Below are positions 25,164 to 34,012 of a DNA stretch of 64,000 nt, in pieces. This DNA is from Streptomyces sp. H27-H1 (GTDB lineage Bacteria > Actinomycetota > Actinomycetes > Streptomycetales > Streptomycetaceae): assembly GCF_026627445.1 (NCBI RefSeq), contig NZ_JAPNLJ010000006.1, forward strand, positions 186,001-250,000, written 5' to 3'. The number at the start of each line of letters is the position of its first letter. Positions within the stretch are counted from its first letter, which is position 1. The position numbers and the translations under genes are program-made. The notes beneath the pieces are model-generated. The model saw only the letters and a list, made by a program, of their open reading frames with translations. It had not been told where the DNA came from and ran no database searches.

Positions 25164-25938
25164 CGCCGCTCATCTCGCCTTCGCTGGCCAGGGGCTCCAC
25201 TGACAAGCATGATCCGGCGCGGCAAGGAGCACCAACGCAGTGCGGTGACGTGGCCGGGTGCGCCAGGACGAGGGCCAGGGCCGCGTCCGCCGTCTGCCAC
25301 ACCACCGCGCGGCGGGGCCCGTCGAGGAGGGGCGGCCACAGGCCGAGGATCACGATGCGGCGCGGAGCGGCGCCGAAGATGCCGCTCCGGTCGGCCTTGA
25401 CCGCGGCCTCCTTCAGCGCCCAGGCGGCGGCCAGGACCTCCGGCCGGTCCGTGCCGATGAGGGAGAGCTCCCCGGGCGTCAGGACCTGGTCCGCGACCCG
25501 GCGTACCGCGTCGGCCGAGGAGGTCTCGCACAGGTCCACTCCGACCGGTTGCGGTGCGAGGGCCGCGGCCACGTGGCGGGCGGTGTGGCTGATGGAGAGG
25601 TGCAAGCCGGCCGGCGGGCTGCCGCCGATCAGGACGTACGGGCTGCCGTCCGCGCGGGGGAGGATCTCCACCTCCCGCGGCGACGCGCCGACGGTTTCGT
25701 GGACCAGCCGTTTGGCGAGCAGCCGGCCGGCCGTCCACTCGGCCTGCCGCCAGGCCGGCAGCGCGTGAACCACACGCCGTTCCGCCGACGAGAGGGGCGG
25801 CGGCGCCCGGTGGAGGTCGAGGCGACGGGCCACGAGGAGGCCGGCGCCGCCCCAGCGGTGGACGCGGCCCGGTCCGATCGCCGGGAAGCCGGCGGGTTCC
25901 GCGGCGGGGGCGTCGGCTGGGCGCAGGTCAGGCCGCAC
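25135..25938 (-). CDS. 4'-phosphopantetheinyl transferase
   Basis: The protein has 267 residues. GTG 25938 overlaps the stop of the upstream megaenzyme by 11 bases, so it is translationally coupled. Sfp/EntD-type motifs are clear: LHLSISHTARHVAAALA, VGVDLCE and WALKEAAVKA (the Mg- and CoA-binding residues). It transfers phosphopantetheine from CoA to carrier-protein serines, and the adjacent ACP of the PKS-oxoamine synthase is its obvious substrate. The last 35 residues (after TSPHC) are low in structure and overlap the next gene. Confidence 0.92.
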   Translation of the reverse strand: MRPDLRPADAPAAEPAGFPAIGPGRVHRWGGAGLLVARRLDLHRAPPPLSSAERRVVHALPAWRQAEWTAGRLLAKRLVHETVGASPREVEILPRADGSPYVLIGGSPPAGLHLSISHTARHVAAALAPQPVGVDLCETSSADAVRRVADQVLTPGELSLIGTDRPEVLAAAWALKEAAVKADRSGIFGAAPRRIVILGLWPPLLDGPRRAVVWQTADAALALVLAHPATSPHCVGAPCRAGSCLSVEPLASEGEMSGDGATSHPSR

Positions 25939-28900
25939 GGGCCGTGTCCAGGAGCCGCAGTCCCTGCTCCAGGGCGGTCACGGCCCCGCGGATCTGGCCG
26001 GCCGTGTGCTCGCTGGTGAGGAAGAAGCGCAGCCGGGCCATGTCCTCGGGAACGGCCGGATAGAGGATGGGGTTGACGCTGATGCCCTGCCGGAACAGCT
26101 CCTCCGCGAGCCGCAGGGCTTTCAGGGAGTCCCCGACGATGCACGGGACGATCGGAGTGTCGTGACTGTCGCCGACGCTGATGCCCGCCTCCCGGGCGAG
26201 GCGGACGAACAGCGCCGCGTTCTGGGCGAGGCGCGCCACCCGCTGCGGCTCGGCGCGCAGCACGCGCAGGGCCGTCAGGGAAGCCGCGGTGTCGGCCGGG
26301 GTCATGCCGGCGCTGTAGACGAAGCCCGGAACGGTGTAGCGCAGGTACTCCACGACCGCGCGGTTCCCGGCGACGTACCCACCGCAGCTCGCCAGGGCCT
26401 TGGACAGCGTGCCCGACCACAGCTCCACGGCGGACCGGTCGGTGCCGCAGTACTCGCCGACGCCGCTCCCCGTCGCGCCGATCGTTCCGATGCTGTGCGC
26501 CTCGTCGATCATCAGCAGCGCGCCGTGGCGGCGCTTGACCTCGACGAGGGCGGGCAGGTCGGCGATGTCACCGTCCATGCTGTACACGCCCTCGACGACG
26601 ACGAGCACCCGGCGGTACTGGTGGCGGACCCGCGTGAGGAGGGCGTCCAGCGTGCTCGCGTCGTTGTGCGGGAACGGCCGCCGGGTCGCGCCGGAGAGCT
26701 TGCACCCCTGCAGGATGCTGTCGTGGGCGAGGGAGTCGTGGACGACGAGGTCCCCGGGTCCGACGAGATGCCCGATCACGGTGACGTTGGTGGCGTGCCC
26801 GTTGGCCAGGGTGACCGCGGATGCGCATCCGAGCAGGTCGGCGAGTTCCGCCTCGAGCTCCAGGTGGAGCGGGCGGCTGCCCGACAGCAGCCGGCTGGCG
26901 GACACCGACGTGCCACAGCGTTCGATGGCCTGCCGGGCCGCCTCGGTCACCCGGGGGTGCGTCGCCAGGCCGAGGTAGTTGTAGCTGGAGAACGAGAGGA
27001 GCTCGCGGCCGTCGACGACGGTCGTGTCCGTCATACCGGCCTCGTGGACGAGGAAGTAGGGATTGGACAGGCCCGTCAGGGAGAGCGCCGCGAACCGCTC
27101 GCCGTGGGCGGTGACCTCCGGGAAGCACTCGATCCGGGTGAGCTCATCGGGCAGCGGGACGGGCGCGGGCGCCGGGGGCGACACCTCGTCGCACGGTGCG
27201 CCCTCGCCGTGGGATGCCTCTGTGTGGGATGCCTCGGCGTGTGACGCTTCCGCCCGGGCCGCCTCGCCGTGGCCGGCGCGCTGGCCGGGGACGGCCGCCG
27301 GGGCAGTGGCCTCCACGGGCGCCGAGGCGTCCGCAGGGGCGGTGGCGTCAGCGGATCCGGTCGCGATCAGAGCGGCGATCTTCTCTACGGTCGGCCGGTC
27401 GGCGACCCCCTCGTCGAACCTCCACCGCGGCCACTGCCGCTTGAGGGAGGTGAAGAGGTCGGTCAGCATCAGCGAGTCGAAGCCGAGCTCGTCGATCAGC
27501 AGCTGGTCGCCGCGCAGGTGGCCCACCGGGAACGCGCTGATCCGGGCCACGTGGGCCAGTACGCCCTCGGTGACCTCGCCGATGTTCGCGAGGGGCGCGG
27601 CCTCCTCCACGGCCGGGACGAGGGAGACGAGCGGGCGGCGGGTCTCGACAGGGGCGGGGGCCACCGGGGCCGCGGGGACCGCAGGAGCGACCGGGGAGAC
27701 AGGGACGGCCGGGGCGGGCTGGGGGAGGGGCGCCACCGCGGATGCCGCGGATGCGACGGCCGCCTTCGACTGGGCGGCCGGGAAGACCGGGGTGGCCTTC
27801 GGCGCCACGACGGAGACCGGTGCGGCGGGCCGCTGCGCCGCGGGCCGCTGCGCCGCGGGGCCGCGGGGCCGCAGTGCCGTCGGGCGGGCCGCGGGGCGCG
27901 GGGCGGGTGCGTCCTCGTTCGCGGGACGCCGGCCCGGCACCCAGTAGGACTGGCCGCCGAGCTTCGCCACCGGCAGGTCCAGCAGCCGGCGCTCCTCCTG
28001 CGGAACCAGTGCGCGCGGGTCGACCGGGGCGCCCAGGACCGCGAGCCGGGCGAGGGCCAGCACGAAGGTGCGTCCGTCGTCCGGCACCTCCCCGGCGGCG
28101 GGGACGACCAGGACGTCGCCGTGGCCGGTGAGGTTGCGGCGGACCGAGGTGAGCAGCGAGTTCCCGCCGGTCACCTGGACGAAGACCCGGGCCCCTTGGT
28201 CGTAGGCGGTGCGGACGGCGTCGCTGAAGAGGACCGGCGCGGACGCGTGCCGGGCCCACAGGGTGCGCAGCCGGTCGGGGTCGGTGCAGACCTCCGCGTT
28301 CACAGACGAGACGAACGGTACGGCGGGGCTGCTGATGCGGCGGGCGGCGAGGCCCGAGCGCACGTCCTCCTCGGCGCGGGCCAGCAGCGGGGAGTGGAAG
28401 GCGTTCGACACGTCGAGCGCCACCGTGACGACCCCGGCCCCGGCGCAGGCCTGCCGCACGGCGGCCAGTCCTTCCGGTGTGCCGCTGACCACGACCTGGC
28501 GGGGCTGGTTGAAGCAGGCCAGCCACACGTCGTCGATGCCGTCGATGAGCCGGCGGCAGGTGTCCTTGTCGGTCTGCACGGCGAGCATCCCGCCCCGGAA
28601 GCCGGTCTCGGCCCGCCGCAGGGCCGCGCCCCGGTGCACCAGCAGCCGGACGGTGTCGACGTGGGTCAGCGCTCCGGCCGCGGCGGCCGCCGCGAACTCC
28701 CCGACGCTGTGGCCGAGGGTGAGGTCGGCAGTGATGCCGCAGTCGGCGAGGACCCGGGTGGCGGCGATCTGGACGGTGCCGAGAAGCGGCTGGCACACAT
28801 CGGTGGCGGCGATCCTGCGCCCCAGCTCCCCGGTGTCCGCGAGGGAAGCGGCGGCCTCGCCGTACAGCAGGTCGGCGAGGTCGAAGCCGAGGTCGCCCCG

Positions 28901-30739
28901 GGCCACGGCGCTGAGGACGCAGACGGCAGAGCGGTAGGCGGGGAACCTCTCGTAGAGGTCCCGCATCATGCCCGGCCGCTGGCTGCCCTGACCGGGGAAG
29001 AGGAAGGCGATACGGCGCTGCGCGGCCGGCAGCGGGGCGTCGGCCGCGAAGGCGCCGTCCCCGAGGTCGCCGCGGGAGCCGGTGAGGAGCTGCTCACGGG
29101 CGTGGCGCAGTCGCAGGACGAATCCGGCCGTGTCGGTGGCCACGATCGCGAGCCGGGCCGGCAGCGGAGCCCGCGCGCCTAGGGTGTGGGCCACGGCGGC
29201 CAGCGGCGTACGGTCCGCCGCGTCGAGTACGTCGAGTACGTCGCCGATGTGCTGGTCCAGCAGCTCGGGGCTTCCGGCCGAGAGGAAGACGAGCTGGGGC
29301 CGGGCGCCCTCGGTGTCTCCCGTGCTCTTGGCGCTTGTGGTGAGGCGCGGAAAGTGGCCGTGGACCGGGGCGGGCCGCTCCTCCAGGACCACATGGACGT
29401 TGGTGCCGCCGAATCCGAACGAGCTGACTGCGGCACGCCGCGGGGTGCTCCCGACCGGAAAGGGCCGCGGGGTGTCGGCGAAGCGCAGGCCGGAGGCGGA
29501 GATGCCCAGGTCGGGATGGGGAGTGGTGGCCGGCTGCGGGACGACCGTGCGGTGGTGGACCACCAGGGCGGTCTTGATGAGTCCCGCGATGCCCGCCGCG
29601 GACAGGGAGTGCCCGATCAGGGCCTTGCCCGAGGAGAGGTAGCACAGCGCGGGGTCGTCGTCGGGGTACTCGGTGCGCAGCAGGCGCAGGGCCTGCGCCT
29701 CCGCACGGTCCCCGGCGGCGGTTGCGGTGCCGTGGGCCTCCAGGAAGCCCACGGAGGACGGGGCCACCCCGGCGTCCTCGTAGGCGCGGCGCATGGCGCG
29801 GAGCTGGCCTTCGGCGGTCGGTACCAGGGGTCCGGGGGACGCGCCGTCGTTGGCGGAGCCGATGCCCTTGATCACCGCGTAGACGCGGTCGCCGGCGGCG
29901 AGGGCGTCGGCGAGCGGCCGTACGACGACGACTCCGGCGCCCTCGCCGAGGACGAACCCGTCGGCCTCCTCGTCGAACGGGCGGCACACCCCGGTGGCGG
30001 ACAGGGCGCGGAGCCGGGAGAAGCCGACCAGGCTGTCGGGGGTGAGGTTGAGGTAGACGCCGCCGACGAGGGCGATCCGGCAGGTGCCCTGGCGCAGGTG
30101 GGCCATGGCCTGGTCGAGGGCGACCAGCGAGCTGGAACAGGCGGCGTCCACGGCGAAGCTGGGCCCGCCCAGGCCGAACTGGCGGCTGACGGTGCCGGAG
30201 GCCATGTTGAGCAGGCTCCCGGGCAGGGTGAAGGCCGCGACGGTGCCGAGCCGTCCCGCCTGCTCCTTGACGGCGTCGAGGAAGCCGTCCCGGTCGTCCG
30301 GGTGCGCCGCGTCGGCCAAGCTGATGGCGCGCATGTGGCCCGTCATGAGGTCCTTGTAGTCCGACACCGACAGCCCGAAGAAGACCCCGGTGTTCTCCCG
30401 GTCGAAGTCTCCGCGGCCCATCCCGGCGTCGTCCAGGGCCTCGCGGCTGACGTCGAGCAGCAGCCGGTGCTGCGGGTCCATGGCCCGCGCGCGGGCCGGC
30501 GGCACCCCGTAGTGCAGGGCGTCGAAACGGTCCACGGAGTCCAGGAAGGCGACCTGGTCCGTGTAGGCGGAATTGGGGGCCGACCGGTCGCCGGGGGCGT
30601 GGAAGACCTCGTGGTTCCAGCGTTCCCCGGGCACGGCGGCGAACTGCCGTTCCCCGCTCAGCAGGAGGTTCCAGTAGCCGCGGACGTCGGCGGCGCCGGG
30701 AAAGCGGCAGCCGAGTCCGATGATGGCGATGTCAGTCAT
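25928..30739 (-). CDS. KS-AT-ACP polyketide synthase fused to alpha-oxoamine synthase
   Basis: The protein has 1603 residues from ATG 30739. The ketosynthase (1 to about 455) has active Cys near 201 (VDAACSSSLVAL) and both His (EAHGTATAAGD, KALIGHSLSAAG). The acyltransferase (about 535-900) has LFPGQGSQ, LGHSVGEFAA and NAFHSPL, the last suggesting malonyl-CoA. After a Pro/Ala linker an ACP follows (about 1065-1145; LGFDSLMLTDL). The C-terminus (about 1195-1600) is a PLP enzyme of the 8-amino-7-oxononanoate/serine palmitoyltransferase family (SFSSYNYLGL, DEAHSIGTIG, SGTLSKAL with the PLP Lys). No reductive domain exists. By family logic it should extend an acyl chain and release it by decarboxylative condensation with an amino acid, giving an alpha-amino ketone. 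The product is unknown. Confidence 0.93.
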   Translation of the reverse strand: MTDIAIIGLGCRFPGAADVRGYWNLLLSGERQFAAVPGERWNHEVFHAPGDRSAPNSAYTDQVAFLDSVDRFDALHYGVPPARARAMDPQHRLLLDVSREALDDAGMGRGDFDRENTGVFFGLSVSDYKDLMTGHMRAISLADAAHPDDRDGFLDAVKEQAGRLGTVAAFTLPGSLLNMASGTVSRQFGLGGPSFAVDAACSSSLVALDQAMAHLRQGTCRIALVGGVYLNLTPDSLVGFSRLRALSATGVCRPFDEEADGFVLGEGAGVVVVRPLADALAAGDRVYAVIKGIGSANDGASPGPLVPTAEGQLRAMRRAYEDAGVAPSSVGFLEAHGTATAAGDRAEAQALRLLRTEYPDDDPALCYLSSGKALIGHSLSAAGIAGLIKTALVVHHRTVVPQPATTPHPDLGISASGLRFADTPRPFPVGSTPRRAAVSSFGFGGTNVHVVLEERPAPVHGHFPRLTTSAKSTGDTEGARPQLVFLSAGSPELLDQHIGDVLDVLDAADRTPLAAVAHTLGARAPLPARLAIVATDTAGFVLRLRHAREQLLTGSRGDLGDGAFAADAPLPAAQRRIAFLFPGQGSQRPGMMRDLYERFPAYRSAVCVLSAVARGDLGFDLADLLYGEAAASLADTGELGRRIAATDVCQPLLGTVQIAATRVLADCGITADLTLGHSVGEFAAAAAAGALTHVDTVRLLVHRGAALRRAETGFRGGMLAVQTDKDTCRRLIDGIDDVWLACFNQPRQVVVSGTPEGLAAVRQACAGAGVVTVALDVSNAFHSPLLARAEEDVRSGLAARRISSPAVPFVSSVNAEVCTDPDRLRTLWARHASAPVLFSDAVRTAYDQGARVFVQVTGGNSLLTSVRRNLTGHGDVLVVPAAGEVPDDGRTFVLALARLAVLGAPVDPRALVPQEERRLLDLPVAKLGGQSYWVPGRRPANEDAPAPRPAARPTALRPRGPAAQRPAAQRPAAPVSVVAPKATPVFPAAQSKAAVASAASAVAPLPQPAPAVPVSPVAPAVPAAPVAPAPVETRRPLVSLVPAVEEAAPLANIGEVTEGVLAHVARISAFPVGHLRGDQLLIDELGFDSLMLTDLFTSLKRQWPRWRFDEGVADRPTVEKIAALIATGSADATAPADASAPVEATAPAAVPGQRAGHGEAARAEASHAEASHTEASHGEGAPCDEVSPPAPAPVPLPDELTRIECFPEVTAHGERFAALSLTGLSNPYFLVHEAGMTDTTVVDGRELLSFSSYNYLGLATHPRVTEAARQAIERCGTSVSASRLLSGSRPLHLELEAELADLLGCASAVTLANGHATNVTVIGHLVGPGDLVVHDSLAHDSILQGCKLSGATRRPFPHNDASTLDALLTRVRHQYRRVLVVVEGVYSMDGDIADLPALVEVKRRHGALLMIDEAHSIGTIGATGSGVGEYCGTDRSAVELWSGTLSKALASCGGYVAGNRAVVEYLRYTVPGFVYSAGMTPADTAASLTALRVLRAEPQRVARLAQNAALFVRLAREAGISVGDSHDTPIVPCIVGDSLKALRLAEELFRQGISVNPILYPAVPEDMARLRFFLTSEHTAGQIRGAVTALEQGLRLLDTARAA

Positions 30740-30803
30740 GGCGGGTCCGCCTTCGGTCCGGATGGCGCGTCGCTCCTGCTGTGGGCAGGACGGTCGCTTT
30801 CCA

Positions 30804-30824
30804 CCGTGCCCGGCGGCGGCACGG
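30804..30824. terminator. Small hairpin between chitinase and PKS genes
   Basis: CCGTGCC (30804-30810) pairs with GGCACGG (30818-30824) over a 7-base loop, 85 bases past the chitinase stop and 65 bases before the PKS start. It could be a weak chitinase terminator. Confidence 0.4.
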
Positions 30825-30908
30825 AGCCGTAGACCCGGTTGTTCGTTACTTGACAGCCGCTGACGGGCGGGTATGCGAGGGGGCCGGGTTCCGGGTGTTG
30901 CCCGAGGG

Positions 30909-32588
30909 TCAGCCGGTGAAACCGGCCGTGATGGAGGTGAACTGCCAGTCGCTCTGGGCGATGCCGGAGCAGGTCTCCTGCAGGCCGCCGCCGGGGCAGC
31001 CCCGGTCGCGGTTCACCGACCAGAAGGCGAGGCGCGCGATGTGGTGGGAGTTGGCCCAGTTGCGGATGTCGGTCCAGTTCTGGACGGTGGTGGTCTCCTG
31101 GGTGTCGCTGACGCCGTTCATCCCGGAGATGCCGATGTGCGCGTAGGCGGTCGCGTCGTCCCAGCCGTAGGTGGACTTGAGCTTGGCCTTGAGGCCCTCG
31201 GTCGCGCTCACGGTGCTGGCGTACATGTCGGTCGAGGCGTTGCCGAAGTCGAACGGCATGATCGTGAAGACGTCGATGCCGGCGTTCAGCGCCTTGGACT
31301 GCTCGATCAGGCGGTTGCCCCAGCTGGTCGGACCGGTGGTGGCGGTGCCGAAGGTCAGGATGGTCTTGAGGCCGGGGTTGTTCTGCTTGACGATCTTGAG
31401 CGCGCCCAGGATGCGGTCCTGGACCACGGCGTTCTCGAACTCGTCGGTGTTCTCTATGTCCACGTCGATGGCCTTGAGGCCGTAGGCGCTGATGACCTGC
31501 TGGTAGGCGCCGGCCAGGGCCTCGGCGCTGGCGCAGTTGGGGCCGAGCTTATTGCCCTGCCAGCCGCCGATGGAGGGCACGATGTCGCCGCCCGCCGCGC
31601 GGATCGAGGCGATGGTGCTCTGGTCCACGCCACCGGTCAGCGGGCGCTGCCCGTCCCAGGACGGGTTGCAGCCGCCGGAGGAGAGGATGAAGGCCATCGT
31701 GAACCACTTGGTGCCCGTCGCGTTCATGACGGTGGTCGCGCTGGGCGGGTTGCCCCAGCCGAGGTAGAGGTACGGTGCGGCCTGCTTGAAACCGGTCGGC
31801 GGCGTGGTCCCGGTGTCGGTGGTGACGTTGACGGTGTTCGAGGCGGCCGAGGTGTTCCCCGCGGCGTCACGGGCGCGCACGGTGAACGCGTAGGCGGTGC
31901 TGGGGGTCAGACCGGAGACGGTCGCGCTGTTGGTGCCCGAGGTGGCGACCTTCGCCGCGCCCTGGTAGACGTCGTAGCCGCTGACGCCGACGTTGTCGGT
32001 GGACGCGGTCCAGGTCAGGGACGCCGTGGTGGAGGTCTTGCCGGTGGCGGCGAGGCTGCCGGGCACGGTGGGCGCCTGGGTGTCGACGGTGCCGCCGGGG
32101 CCGTCCAGGGTGATGTCGTCGGCGTAGTAAGTGCCCTGTCCGTACCAGCCGTTGAGGTAGATCTCGGCACTGGTCTGGGAGGCGCCGGTGGTGAAGGCGA
32201 CGGTCAGCTTGGTGTAGGCGCCGGCCGAGCTGGTCCAGGTGGAGGCGCCGCCGGTGACACCGAGGTAGACGTAGCTGCCGCGGACCCAGGCGGAGAGGGT
32301 GTAGCTGGTGCTGGGCCGTACGGCGACGGTCTGGACGCACTTGGCGTTGTCGCTCGCACCGGCCGCGCCGGCCAGTGCCTTGCTCCCGCCGTGCACCGGC
32401 GAGGCGACCACGGAGCCCAGCCCCGCGGAGCAGGACCAGCCGGCCGTGGTGCCGGCCTCGAAGTCGCCGTTCGCGAGGAGGTTGGCGCCGAAGGCCGCCC
32501 CCGGGGAGGTCAGTACTGCGGCCGCGCCGAGCAGGGCCGCGCCGAGGCTGCAGGCCAGCCGTGTACGGGTTCGGGTAGGGGTACGCAA
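30909..32588 (-). CDS. Secreted GH18 chitinase with CBM and fibronectin III domains
   Basis: The protein has 559 residues. TTG 32588 has GGAGG 7 bases upstream. A signal peptide (LACSLGAALLGAAAVLTSPGAAFGA) is followed by a carbohydrate-binding beta-sandwich (about 35-165; NLLANGDFEAGTTAGWSC), a fibronectin III domain (about 172-260; APTVPGSLAATGKTSTTASLTWTASTDNVGVSGYDVY) and a GH18 barrel (about 270-559) with IDVDIENTD as the DxDxE catalytic motif and PSIGGWQG. This is the domain order of Streptomyces family 18 chitinases acting on insoluble chitin. A DasR-type operator overlaps its promoter, so expression should follow N-acetylglucosamine signalling. Confidence 0.93.
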   Translation of the reverse strand: MRTPTRTRTRLACSLGAALLGAAAVLTSPGAAFGANLLANGDFEAGTTAGWSCSAGLGSVVASPVHGGSKALAGAAGASDNAKCVQTVAVRPSTSYTLSAWVRGSYVYLGVTGGASTWTSSAGAYTKLTVAFTTGASQTSAEIYLNGWYGQGTYYADDITLDGPGGTVDTQAPTVPGSLAATGKTSTTASLTWTASTDNVGVSGYDVYQGAAKVATSGTNSATVSGLTPSTAYAFTVRARDAAGNTSAASNTVNVTTDTGTTPPTGFKQAAPYLYLGWGNPPSATTVMNATGTKWFTMAFILSSGGCNPSWDGQRPLTGGVDQSTIASIRAAGGDIVPSIGGWQGNKLGPNCASAEALAGAYQQVISAYGLKAIDVDIENTDEFENAVVQDRILGALKIVKQNNPGLKTILTFGTATTGPTSWGNRLIEQSKALNAGIDVFTIMPFDFGNASTDMYASTVSATEGLKAKLKSTYGWDDATAYAHIGISGMNGVSDTQETTTVQNWTDIRNWANSHHIARLAFWSVNRDRGCPGGGLQETCSGIAQSDWQFTSITAGFTG

Positions 32589-32761
32589 GGAAGTGCCTCC
32601 AGTGGGGATGGGGGGACGGCGTGAAGCGCGAAGCGCGGGTGCGGCCCGCCGGGGAGGTGTGGGGGCGGGGCAGCGGTGGGGGAGGCCCGGCGTGGGCCGT
32701 ACTTCGGGACGGGCGTGGGGAGTTGGCTTCGTGTCCGCTTCGGATCCGCTTCGTGGCCGGG

Positions 32762-32806
32762 AACCTAATCCTCCGGAAGGATCGGCGTCAACAGGTCTGG
32801 ACCAAC
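32762..32806 (-). promoter_or_regulatory. Chitinase promoter with DasR (dre-like) site
   Basis: On the minus strand the motif TGGTCCAGACCT (32804-32793) is the element found in Streptomyces chitinase promoters and lies in the 16-base DasR consensus position. It abuts TTGACG (32791-32786), followed after 18 bases by TAGGTT (32767-32762). Only one copy of the motif is seen, whereas several chitinase promoters have a direct repeat. The leader would be about 165-175 bases. Confidence 0.75.
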
Positions 32807-32886
32807 TGATAGGTGGTTATCTCAATCGGAAGGTTTACTAACCATGCGGGTTGACAAGTCTCCCGCCCCTTCGGAACCATGTCGCG

Positions 32887-33843
32887 GTGCCAGCCTCCCG
32901 CCCCCACCGTGTCGCCGTCCTCGTCCTCGAAGGTGCCAAACCCCTTGATGTCGGCATTCCCGCGCAGGTGTTCACGACCCGCGGGAGCATGCCGTACGAG
33001 GTCCGGGTGTGCGGCGCGGCGCCGGGACTCGTGACCGGTGGTGACGGCCTCTCGTACTCCGTCGCCCACGGACTCGAGGCCCTCGCCTGGGCCGACACCG
33101 TCTTCGTCCCCGGTTACCGCTTCCCGGACCGCGAAGACCCGCCCCGGGTCGTCGTCGACGCGCTGATCGCCGCACACGACCGGGGCGCGCGGCTCGCGGC
33201 CATCTCCACGGGAGCCTTCGCGCTCGCCGCCACGGGCCTGCTCGACGGCAAGCGCGCCACCACGCACTGGCACTACACGCGGGCGCTCGCGGCCAAGTGG
33301 CCGCTGGTCCGGGTCGACGAGAACGTCCTGTTCGTCGACGAGGGCTCCGTGCTGACCTCGGCCGGAGCCGCCTCGGGCATCGACCTGTGCCTGCACGTCC
33401 TGCGCGCCGATCTCGGGGTGGCCGCGTCGAACCACACGGCCCGGCGGCTGGTCGCGGCCCCCTACCGCAGCGGCGGTCAGGCGCAGTACGTGCAGCGCAG
33501 CGTGCCCGAACCGCTCGGCCCGCGGTTCGCCGCCACCCGCGAGTGGGCGCTGCACCGGCTCGGCGAACCCCTCACCCTGGAGGCGCTCGCCCGGCACGCC
33601 GCGGTGTCCCCGCGCACCTTCTCGCGGCGCTTCGCCGAGGACACCGGGTACACGCCGATGCAGTGGGTGATGCGCGCCCGCATCGACGTGGCCCGCGAAC
33701 TGCTGGAACGCTCGGAGCGGAGCGTGGAGCAGATCGCCGCGGACGTGGGCCTGGGCACCGGCGCCAACCTGCGCCTGCACTTCCAGCACATCCTGCGGAC
33801 CACGCCGAGCGAGTACCGGCGCACCTTCGCCCGGGGCGAGTGA
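32887..33843 (+). CDS. GlxA-type transcriptional regulator (DJ-1/PfpI plus AraC HTH)
   Basis: GTG 32887 is preferred because the family starts just before HRVAVLVLEG; TTG 32851 in the same frame is possible. Residues about 1-175 are a DJ-1/PfpI-like domain (RVAVLVLEGAKPLDVGIPAQVF, AISTGAFALAATGLLDGKRATTHWHY) in which the nucleophile Cys of peptidases is Thr (STGAF), so it is a sensor. Residues about 210-318 are the AraC double HTH (PLTLEALARHAAVSPRTFSRRFAEDTGYTPMQWVMRARIDVARELLE, SVEQIAADVGLGTGANLRLHFQH). It lies 170 bases upstream of GAPDH on the same strand and could affect it. The effector is unknown. Confidence 0.88.
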   Translation: MPASRPHRVAVLVLEGAKPLDVGIPAQVFTTRGSMPYEVRVCGAAPGLVTGGDGLSYSVAHGLEALAWADTVFVPGYRFPDREDPPRVVVDALIAAHDRGARLAAISTGAFALAATGLLDGKRATTHWHYTRALAAKWPLVRVDENVLFVDEGSVLTSAGAASGIDLCLHVLRADLGVAASNHTARRLVAAPYRSGGQAQYVQRSVPEPLGPRFAATREWALHRLGEPLTLEALARHAAVSPRTFSRRFAEDTGYTPMQWVMRARIDVARELLERSERSVEQIAADVGLGTGANLRLHFQHILRTTPSEYRRTFARGE

Positions 33844-34012
33844 CCGGGCGGGCGGTTTCCGGGGCCGGTGACCTCTGCGGCCCGGGGTGCGGGGCCGGGG
33901 CCGAACCGCCGCCGCGTGGCGTGATCCTTGCGGACCGTGGCGATCGCGCCGCTGTCGCCGGCGGCCCCGGCGCGCGAACCTTGTGGTGAACCCCAAGGGA
34001 CAGGGAGCCACC

